Origin: Hirudo medicinalis
Taxonomy: Eukaryota > Annelida > Clitellata > Hirudinida > Hirudinidae
Reading direction: 5' to 3'
Length of the DNA stretch: 29,303 nt
NCBI GenBank assembly: GCA_011800805.1
Contig: MPNW01001062.1
Location: forward strand, 1 to 29,303
Shown one piece after another: positions 1-20,569 of the stretch; the stretch's first letter is position 1, and each line of letters begins with the position of its first letter. The notes beneath the pieces were generated by a model, which saw nothing but the letters and a program-made list of their open reading frames with translations, was not told where the DNA came from and did no database searches. The position numbers were made by a program, and so were the translations under genes.

Positions 1-3
1 CAC

Positions 4-736
4 TCCCATCCATGCCACTGGAAATTGTTCCCAGTATTTTACCGGGTGGCATCTCCTCGAAAAAGGAAATGGAAGTCTTGAGCAACTTGGCGAGGATCTT
101 CTTGTGGATGACTGCCGAAGCCCTCATGGAAGCCTTCAATTGAAAATCAAAGAAAAGTCGAAGAAGTAAAACGGATTGACTAATTAAATAGCCAACTGGT
201 TGCATAATTGTGTTACATAATTACTTGGTAGTAACTAACTGATTTACTGATCGATTAGCTGATTGACTGACTGATAACTTCAAAGCATTGGAAAGTAATA
301 ACAGCTGGATTCGACCAACCTTCACGAAGAAGTAGCCTCTTATGCCGGTCATGACGACGCTCGCCAAAGCCAATGAAAGGTACACAACCATGAAGATCCA
401 CAGGCTTACATTCTCACAGGCGATCATTGCGGTCATCCTGGATGACTGAGAAATCAATCAACGATTGACTCTTCAATCAAACTCAATCAACCGATTGCTT
501 TCAATCTAAAAAGACTCAGAAAAACCTGTTTACATTTTCGCTGTCATCGCAGCGTCTGAGATAATTGGAGAGCCAGAGGTCACTGAAAAATATGAGCAGG
601 GCCGTCATGAGGAAGGTCAGAATCACGAAGGCGCAAATCATTTTGCCACCAACGGCCTTCAAATAGATCAGGTAGGTTTCACGGTTGACCGATTTCGATG
701 GCAGGTACTCCTCCTCTTCCATGTCATCTTCCAGCT
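4..736 (-). other. Partial second copy of ABCC exons 18-20 (start of TMD2)
   Basis: Three exons at 526-736, 320-437 and 4-133 match exons 18, 19 and 20 of the ABCC gene at 6331-6541, 6038-6155 and 5776-5905. Lengths are identical (211, 118, 130 nt), the splice sites are intact and the introns are similar. They encode the linker after NBD1 and the first helices of the second transmembrane domain. I count about 11 differences in 459 coding bases, about 9 of them silent; the two amino-acid changes are Ser/Thr and Asp/Glu. Similarity stops a few bases beyond the exon 18 acceptor, where this copy runs into a TGAA repeat. No exon 17 or earlier exon lies between it and the stop codon of the main gene. 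It is either an alternative allele placed in tandem by the assembler or a true partial duplication whose remainder lies left of the window. Confidence 0.85.
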
Positions 737-748
737 CTGTGAAGTCAT

Positions 749-862
749 CATGAATGAATGAATGAATGAATGAAATGAATGAATGAATGAATGAATGAAT
801 GAAATGAATGAATGAATGAATGAAATGAATGAATGAGTGAGTGAGTGAGTGAATGAATGAAT
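749..862. repeat. (TGAA)n microsatellite
   Basis: Repeats of TGAA with occasional TGAAA and TGAG variants. They follow the duplicated exon 18 acceptor directly and end at the single N at 863. Confidence 0.95.
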
Positions 863-863
863 N
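863..863. other. Single-N assembly joint
   Basis: One N separates a TGAA tract from a TTA tract. The two other single Ns in this window (19279 and 19968) are demonstrable false joins, so this joint is suspect too. It is also where the duplicated ABCC exons meet the sequence downstream of the main ABCC gene. Confidence 0.8.
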
Positions 864-933
<70 letters not shown>

Positions 934-935
934 GT
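864..935. repeat. (TTA)n microsatellite
   Basis: About 23 TTA units with one interruption. The long isoleucine-rich reading frames here come from the repeat and are not coding. Confidence 0.95.
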
Positions 936-1157
936 TATTATTAATAACATCATGATCACTATCACTATCATTATTCGCATGCCTGCCGATAACACTTCAT
1001 TTCTTGTATCTATCAATTACAAACTGAAGACCTTTTGAGGAAGGTTCAAATTTTATTACTGTTTGTTGCAAACAATTTCATTTAATTACACAAATTGAGT
1101 ACTTGCACGTCGTCGTCAATACTAAAGAACCACACACACGAATCGGTCTGTGCATCG

Positions 1158-1262
1158 CCATCATCATCATCATCATAGTCATCCTCACCACCGCATTCAT
1201 CATCATCATCATCCTCACATAGAATTCATCAGTATCATCATTATAGTCATCCTCATATCGTC

Positions 1263-1317
<55 letters not shown>

Positions 1318-1330
1318 GCATCATCATTGC
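1158..1330. repeat. (CAT)n and (CAG)n tracts in the presumed ABCC 3'UTR
   Basis: CAT/ATC triplets at about 1158-1290 run into a CAG block at about 1292-1320. The tract lies just beyond the stop codon of the minus-strand ABCC gene, so it is probably transcribed as its 3' untranslated region. Confidence 0.8.
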
Positions 1331-1343
1331 CAACATCACCGCA

Positions 1344-13695
<12,352 letters not shown>

Positions 13696-14264
13696 GAATC
13701 AAGCGAGCGCCGATAACAATACGCAGACAATCGAGAAAAATAAAGCTAACTATAGGTATAACTAACTAGAATGTTGTTCAATTTCACATCGAATATTTTT
13801 TTTTTATACAAAAAGTGCACTTTTATTTAATAACGTCTATAAAATATAATTTTTCGAAAATGAAACTGTTTTAGTTTATCAGCTTAGGGCATTTTTGTTT
13901 TGACTGTAGAAAACCTGCAAAGTCTAAAATGTAACAGAAAACTTTATTACAAAAACGAAAACTGAACTAAGCAGTATAAAGTTATAAAGTTAGGTTAAGT
14001 TATTTTTAGTTGAATTTGTTGCAAATGATCTTATTTTGATGTCTTCGTTGCCTTTGACGTAAAAAGCTACCGGTCGCCCGTGTTTAAAGCTATTGTTTAC
14101 ACAAAGTTTCGAATTTATTATATCAGATTCATCTCGATTCAAGTAATATCCCAAAACGGCAGACTTTTATTATATTCCAAAATTCGAGAATATCTGCATA
14201 AAAGTTTTAAAATAGTTTGACCCAAGAAAAGTTAAAACTCCTTTGCAGTCAGACAAAATAAAAA
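13696..14264. promoter_or_regulatory. Divergent intergenic region between ABCC and DCLK
   Basis: The 569 bp between the two start codons must hold the 5' regions of both genes if they do not overlap. It is AT-rich with homopolymer T and A runs; I see no clear TATA box or other named element. A pyrimidine stretch ending in CAG at 14235-14248 lies 17 bp before the DCLK ATG and could be a 5'UTR splice acceptor. Confidence 0.5.
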
Positions 14265-17200
14265 ATGAGCAGCATTGACAAAGACAGCAGACCACCACTG
14301 AAGAGGTCCAACAGTTCATTTTCATGCTGTCAAAAAGCTATTCGAGTAAAATTCTACAGGAACGGCGACCGCTATTTTACTGGTTTTACATTCCCGATAT
14401 CATACGCTCGTTACAAAGAATACGACGTTCTCCTGAGAGACCTGAGTTCTTCCAATTTCTGCGACTCGACCATCCTGCCATTCGGTGTTAGATTCATATT
14501 TGGTATCGACGGAACGCGCATCAAAAACATTAACCAGATGGAGGCACGTACCTATTAATTAATAATCATAAAAATGAACATCTAATGATCTAACAATACC
14601 GTCATCAACGCTGCTATAAATGATCAAAAATTATTAATATCGATTTTTCTATTTCCAGGAAGGAGGAAATTATGTCTGTAGCAGTTCCAACACCTTCACT
14701 CCGCTGGATTACGTCAATGAGACTCTCGATCCAAAATGGAAAACGACAAAAAAATTTGTGGATGACATCGTTCCTGTGGTTCCACTGAAAGCTCAAAAAG
14801 CTCAAAGAGCCAACTCCTCTGTTTTGACTTCTTCCTATACTCTGAACAGGTCCAGCGCCAAAATTCTCACCATCATCAGAAACGGCACGGGAAGACCAAG
14901 ACAGATCTTTCAGTGGCTGTTGAACAGCAGGACCGCTCCGACCTTCGGGAAAGTTCTCGACGACCTTTCCTCTCTGCTCAAACTTGATTCTGGGAGCGTG
15001 AAACACATATACAGTACTGAAGGAAAAGAGGTAACCAACCGACCACATATTATCGCATATAATGATTGTAACGCATATTTTTTGCAATTTGCTTTCATAC
15101 TCTCTCCATTGCGAGATCATATTGGATATACTTGAAGAGAATGAAATTTCATTGAAAATATCCATTTAAAATTCAATTCAATGGACAGATGATTTCAGTC
15201 GAGGACCTTTTCGTAGAAGAAACCGTTTTGATTGCCCTTGGAAGTGACAACATCGATAAGAACGACATATACCTTTCCGGCCAAGGTAAAAAATGAAATT
15301 TGTCGTTATTGAAACAATACCAGGGATGCCATTTCGGAGGGTACCTTTCCCCACTCCCTAGAAAAAGCTGAAATGACGTCCCTAGTCAGTACTAACTGGA
15401 GCAGGTAGAAACCATAAAATTTATGCTTCATCGACGTTCTTTCCAGAACTTAACATTCTGGAGAAGATGAAAAAGCCCTACGGAAGACCTTTTGGAGAGG
15501 GAAAGGAAGACTTTAGCGGTTGGTGTCTTGAAAGGGAGCATTGATACGTCTAAAATACTTTACGACATATTTTGTAGCTGCAAATATAAAATATTGAATG
15601 ATAAGCGCGCATTAACTGTTCATTTCTTAAATATCAACTTATATATGTGAAATCTTACGTCTATCAGCGGGCATGTTACACTTAACTTATTCAAATTCAA
15701 AAATTACGTCAAAATAACAAGAACTTCCACATTCAGAGCCAAATGGTCTTTTGAAGCTCACCGAAAAGTACCTCATTGGCAATGAAATCGGTATAGGAAA
15801 CTTTGCCATCGTAAAAGAATGCAAAGAAAAGTAACTTTAAGAATTTGCAGATAATGTCTATTAACAATACTCTGGTTTTAAAATAGTCACATGTCCATTA
15901 ACAAAAGAATCTTCTTGACAGAAAAAGAGACATCCACATGGCTCTCAAGATAATTGACAAGAAAAAATGTGAAAAGAACAGGGAAAAATTTGACATGGAG
16001 ATTGAAATACTGAAGAAGATCAAACATGCCAACGTCATCAGTTTCATAAGCAAATTTGATACTAATGACTTCATCTACATCGTTCTTGAGCTGTGTCAGG
16101 CAAGTCTGAAATGTGTACTGCAAGTAGTCATAAAATCATATCAATCAGTGCTGGATTTAGGCCTGGTCTGGATGTGCCATTGCACAGGGGTCTCCATTGA
16201 CCAAAGAAATAATTTTTTCCTTATCGGGGGCTGGCGAAGAGGCTTGTGGGCCTCCAATTGGGTAAATCTGGCGCTGTATTCAATCAATTATCGATATGCT
16301 ATTCTGAGAGTTGTAGATTAGATTATCTTTTCAAAATGGTTGCTTCATTATAGGATGGAAATCTTGTAAGTTTTCTACTGAAAAACAAGAGCTATTCCGA
16401 GCAAGACATCAGCGGTATGATACACAACATTGCGTCAGGCCTGAACTACTTGCATTCCATCAAGATTATACATCGCGACATAAAGTTCGAAAACATATTG
16501 GTTTGTTAGCTACTATTTAATTTATCTCCACAGTTTAATCAGCCTCCAAATAACATCTAACTACTTAAAATCGACCATTTTTAATAACCTATCTATTTCT
16601 GCAACACAATTTTTCGTCTTTGCAAGATCCAAAAAGATTCTTCAGGTTTGACAAGACTGAGAATCTGCGACTTTGGACTGGCTTTTCAGGCTGAAAGTTT
16701 TCCATTGTTTGTTGTCTGTGGGACTCCTCAATTCATGGCTCCTGAAATCCTGCTACAAACAGGGTCAGTTGAGACTTACAATCTACAAATTATATTTACA
16801 ACTACTAAACACAACTAAGTACGATCAGCCCTTTTTCTTAATTGAATATCATGAAGAATGTGCCACATTCATAAGATGGACACAAAATTGTAGCATGTTC
16901 TCTTTAAAATAAAAATTGCAATTTTAGATTTATTGTTTAACTGCAGCTATGACTACAAAGTTGATGTATGGTCACTCGGGATTATGTTCTACATCCTCCT
17001 TGTTGGTATTCCACCATTTTCTAGGTATATAAATTCATTTTGATCATTTACTGAAAATCTGAAACATTTAGAATACTAGGTCAAGTGACAATAATTCAGC
17101 TTAAATTGTAATCTTGTGCCATGTCAACAGTGAATCTAGAGACTTCAATGAAATATTTGAAAAGATTCTAAAAGGAGATTTTGATGAAATACCTGAAACT

Positions 17201-17812
17201 TCCTGGGAACAGATATCTCCAGAAGCCAAGGTAATAAAAAGTTCAAATCATAAATATGTTATACCAAGACTTTTAAACATCTTCTCTAAAGACCACAAGC
17301 AATCAACCCCAAAGGTTCAACCACTTTCAACTCAATAATTCATAAGACACATAAATAGTACTTATAAAATGTTCAGTACTATAATCATCTCACCCTACAG
17401 GCCTTGCTTAACCAGATGTTGGAAAGGGAGCCAAAGGAGAGATATTCTCCCAAGCAGATTCTAAACTTCCCTTGGGTCTCTGTAAGCTCAGCTCATAACA
17501 ACAATTCTGCATGTTCAAATCACAAATAATCCTTTTAACTAAAAACTCATCATCTCAAACAGGAGGACAACATAGCCAGGAATACTGATCTGTGGCCATC
17601 AGTGCAAGAGGATATGGTCAAGTTCCTCACGAGCAGCACAGAGTTTTCCAAAAGTCATCCGTTCAGCTTCCTAGCCGTAGGAAAATTTTTCAATAAATGG
17701 TCGGCAGCGGTGAACGCGAATTCGTTTAATACAAATTGTATTTGTTTGCTCGCAGAAAACGGCCCTCGACAAAGAGTCCAATTATTTTGAAACCGAAGAT
17801 GATCAGAAGTGA
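14265..17812 (+). CDS. DCLK: Doublecortin-like kinase (whole gene)
   Basis: Two microtubule-binding DCX domains followed by a CaMK-type Ser/Thr kinase, about 601 residues; relatives regulate microtubules in neurons and cilia. Exons: 14265-14543, 14659-15030, 15189-15285, 15447-15518, 15737-15830, 15922-16099, 16354-16500, 16627-16763, 16947-17024, 17131-17230, 17401-17481, 17563-17676, 17756-17812. The first DCX domain spans about residues 23-110 ([12 protein letters not shown], then YVCSS); the second about 140-240 ([13 protein letters not shown]). A TAA lies in frame two codons before the ATG. Phases close throughout. Introns 1 and 6 are best read as GC-AG. The last intron (17677-17755) is inferred; without it the frame stops at 17790. 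Confidence 0.94.
15322..15384. mobile_element. Short element with inverted ends (MITE-like), DCLK intron 3
   Basis: The left end AGGGATGCCATTTC and the right end GAAATGACGTCCCT are inverted repeats (12 of 14 match) about 35 bp apart. A related end occurs at 12367. Possibly a tiny DNA-transposon remnant; the copy number is unknown. Confidence 0.45.
15737..17481 (+). CDS. DCLK: DCLK exons 5-11: protein kinase domain
   Basis: All catalytic landmarks are visible in order. The glycine loop is GIGNFAIV, the ATP-binding lysine is in MALKIID, and the C-helix glutamate is in MEIEILKKI. The catalytic loop is HRDIKFEN, the metal site is DFG, and the activation segment ends in GTPQFMAPE. Subdomain IX is VDVWSLGIM and the C-lobe ends in NFPWV. 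The kinase should therefore be active. KFEN replaces the KPEN usual in this family, a tolerated position. The exon 6 to 7 junction gives ELCQ-DGNL, which aligns without a gap to DCLK relatives only if intron 6 starts with GC at 16100. Confidence 0.94.
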
Positions 17813-18073
17813 CAGAGTTGCAGCGAACATTTGCAGACTAGTTTCATTTATCTGATAATCTGGTAATTCGTTTCTGACTACACATGCATGTTAACCCTTT
17901 GGAAACTAACTTTAGACAATTTCATCTTATAACATACAATTTAATTTAAACATGGAACAACATGAAAAACTGATGGAGAAATGTGAATGATTTCGACACA
18001 TTTCATCATTATTCGGGCCAAGAACAATTTGAAGCAAAACTTAAAAGACCCCGTCTTATAAATTCATGAGGGT
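17813..18073. other. Tail-to-tail gap between DCLK and the Pth2 gene
   Basis: The 261 bp between the two stop codons must hold both 3' untranslated regions. No AATAAA was found on either strand; nothing else is recognised. Confidence 0.5.
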
Positions 18074-19226
18074 TCATAAAAGTGACAGGCTCCCTGTGAC
18101 TTTGTTGATGACGTCGTTCTGTCCCATGATGGCAAGGACTGTCAGGGAGCCTGGAGTAACCTTTTTAAATACAATTAAGAAAATCTCCGCTGAAATTTTG
18201 TTGTCAATGTCGATAGCTTCAACGAAAAATACCTCCGTTCTGCCGGCATCCTGAACACAGAATGTTGGTAATCCCAAAGCATCTGCTTTTGATTTCAATT
18301 CAAACAAATGACTGGCACTTTTTCCTTTTAGGACGATCTTTGTTTCTCTGTAATGAATCAGCTGAATTTCTAGCACTGCTTGCCAAACTCAAAGTAGTTA
18401 TTGCAAGGAAATACCAAATGTTTTGAGAAAATGAGTCACAAATTGGCTACAAAAATTTCCAAGCCACNNNNNNNNNNNNNNNNNNNNNNNNNNNNNNNNN
18501 NNNNNNNNNNNNNNNNNNNNNNNNNNNNNNNNNNNNNNNNNNNNNNNNNNNNNNNNNNNNNNNNNNNNNNNNNNNNNNNNNNNTAACCGGTTACAGGCTC
18601 ATCACTCATTGATTGAGTCATTTTTAAATCTGACAGTAAGCTTAAGTAAGTAGGAGGATATGTAAATGTATAATATATAATAAGTAGCCAATGACTGATA
18701 AAGAATTTGCAGCCAAGTGGCTTGATACAACAGTCTGATATGATAAACTCAAATATATTTAAGGTGTCTCATGTTTTGCATCCATTACAAACCAAAATGA
18801 AAAACCTCATCGAATGGTATATCTGTGACTTTATCAGTGTTCTCAAATATCCATGCTGCTGCCAAATCGGCATTGCAATTGCCGGTGTGATAAAGACCCT
18901 GAAACATGAAATCAGTTTGAAATTTAAGTAGCTTGATGCTTGGCAACAATCTGAACAAGTTTGAGTAAAAGGTAAGAGACAGAAATGCACATTATAAAAT
19001 AAAACAATCTTAGCAGAAAATACCATTTAATATCATCAATTCTCAAAACCCTTTTCATTGTAACAAAAAAATTCAGATGAAGGATTTGACCTAATCTCAA
19101 ACACGTTCAAAGAAACAAACTCAATACTCTGATGGCTGTATTCCTGGATATACCTATCGAACATAGAGTGACGATTAATTCTTCCTTTGGAGCAAAAGCA
19201 ATCGCCTTATCCTGATCAGAACTCAT
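18074..19226 (-). CDS. PTRH2: Peptidyl-tRNA hydrolase 2 with N-terminal UBA domain
   Basis: Pth2-family enzyme that cleaves peptidyl-tRNA, here fused to a ubiquitin-associated domain; about 200 residues. Exons in transcript order: 19128-19226 (ATG at 19224-19226), 18806-18898, 19624-19832, 18233-18347, 18074-18160. The third exon is out of order only because of misassembly. The UBA domain covers residues about 13-55 (MGISRN-like helix, then GLYHTGNCNADLAAAWIFEN). The Pth2 domain starts with YKMVFVVNEELNM, contains GKIAGQVGHGAV and ends with QDAGRTE, TPGSLTVLAI and NKVTGSL, which are family motifs. A 72-nt stretch (18161-18232) splits DAGRTE from VTPGS; it has GT-AG ends but is also open in frame. 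UBA-Pth2 fusions are known in other invertebrates. Confidence 0.92.
18468..18583. other. Assembly gap (116 N) in the Pth2 gene
   Basis: The 127 bp left of the gap (18341-18467) recur at 19280-19406. The 127 bp right of it (18584-18710) recur at 19841-19967. The unique 434 bp at 19407-19840 therefore fill this gap. Confidence 0.95.
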
Positions 19227-19279
19227 ATTGACAATGTTAGATCACAGTATTAAATATCGGTTTAATTTCGAACTTCAAN

Positions 19280-19967
19280 TGTTTCTCTGTAATGAATCAG
19301 CTGAATTTCTAGCACTGCTTGCCAAACTCAAAGTAGTTATTGCAAGGAAATACCAAATGTTTTGAGAAAATGAGTCACAAATTGGCTACAAAAATTTCCA
19401 AGCCACGTTGGAAATTATACTACCTTATGCCATGTCTGTTAACTGACCTAAAGAATGTTCAGATAGCTAACTATAATTAAATAAGTAGAAAAATTACCCA
19501 TAGCTTAAAAATCCCACAGATTGGCAGCAAATATCGCAGGCCACATTTTATACAACAATCAGCATGAACATGTTGAAGATCGTAAAACTAATAAAGGAGC
19601 TAAACAAGGGAAAATCCACCAACCCAAATTGGTTCCAGAATAAGAGCATGTCTCCAAACTGTTGCTGATCCTCGAGTAGTTGTCTATACAGACCAACAGC
19701 CCCATGACCCACTTGGCCTGCAATCTTGCCAACTTTCATGTTCAACTCTTCATTGACGACAAAAACCATCTTGTACGTTGCAACAGAAGACAAATCTTCA
19801 CCGGAGCTTGCCGTAAGTGCGGCCTCTGCATCCTGGAAATTAACCGGTTACAGGCTCATCACTCATTGATTGAGTCATTTTTAAATCTGACAGTAAGCTT
19901 AAGTAAGTAGGAGGATATGTAAATGTATAATATATAATAAGTAGCCAATGACTGATAAAGAATTTGC
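19280..19967. other. Misplaced contig carrying a Pth2 exon
   Basis: Bounded by single Ns at 19279 and 19968. Both 127-bp ends duplicate the flanks of the N gap at 18468. It contains the exon for the N-terminal half of the Pth2 domain (19624-19832), which belongs between the exons at 18806 and 18347. Confidence 0.95.
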
Positions 19968-19968
19968 N

Positions 19969-20095
19969 ACCTATCGAACATAGAGTGACGATTAATTCTT
20001 CCTTTGGAGCAAAAGCAATCGCCTTATCCTGATCAGAACTCATATTGACAATGTTAGATCACAGTATTAAATATCGGTTTAATTTCGAACTTCAA
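19969..20095. repeat. Artificial 127-bp duplicate of 19152-19278
   Basis: An exact copy that includes the Pth2 start codon (20041-20043). With the misplaced contig removed, 19152-19278 and 19969-20095 collapse into one copy and the flanks join. Confidence 0.95.
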
Positions 20096-20536
20096 AAAAT
20101 TGCCGACAGCCCCTCAATCACGACCCTAATCGAACTGAGCGAAAAATTGCTTGCTGAAAGCATTAATTTCAGTATAACTTATTTCAATAACGTCATCATA
20201 TAAAATTATTCAGCCAATAACTAAATGTTTTCCAATAAATTTAGAGAATCCCCTCATTCGTTCATGAAAAATAAGTAAAATGCGAATATTAAACAAATTT
20301 CAAAAAACATATACATAATTTTTATTAACTTAACATTTATATTTAAATGCTTTAGTTATAATAATAAGATGTATATTTCACTGATATTATATGCTATTGG
20401 GCGCATAGGTTTCTGTCGGTATTTGTGAGAAGCGGCGCGTTATTCGACTCTTCTAACTTGTCGTTATCGCAGTTTCTAGTCTTTAACAGCCGCTAAATCG
20501 TTAACAAAAGAGCTTGAGGGATAAAAATCATTACAG
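20096..20536. promoter_or_regulatory. Head-to-head upstream region of Pth2 and the coiled-coil gene
   Basis: AT-rich sequence with a short CpG-richer block at about 20400-20510 that contains no ATG. It may hold a 5' untranslated exon of the coiled-coil gene. The segment 20340-20510 has a diverged copy at 21418-21605. Confidence 0.45.
20340..20510. repeat. Diverged dispersed repeat, copy 1
   Basis: Shares CTGATATTATATGCTATTGG, GCGCAT and TTAACAGCCG, in the same order, with 21418-21605. Confidence 0.7.
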
Positions 20537-20569
20537 GAAGCTCAAACGGCATACCGGGAGACCAAGGAG

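Noticed and set aside
853..1038. Isoleucine-, histidine-, aspartate- or serine-rich open frames (also near 1150-1452, 1662-2379, 2512-2742, 3443-3657, 11784-12072)
   Set aside because: They are translations of microsatellites. Only 1344-1415 (minus) and 2219-2382 (minus) within these stretches are real exons.
14614..15165. 183-codon minus-strand open frame
   Set aside because: Antisense shadow of the second DCLK exon, whose plus-strand product is a DCX domain.
19840..20043. A separate short gene starting with the Pth2 N terminus
   Set aside because: It is created by the artificial 127-bp duplicate joined to the misplaced contig across an N.
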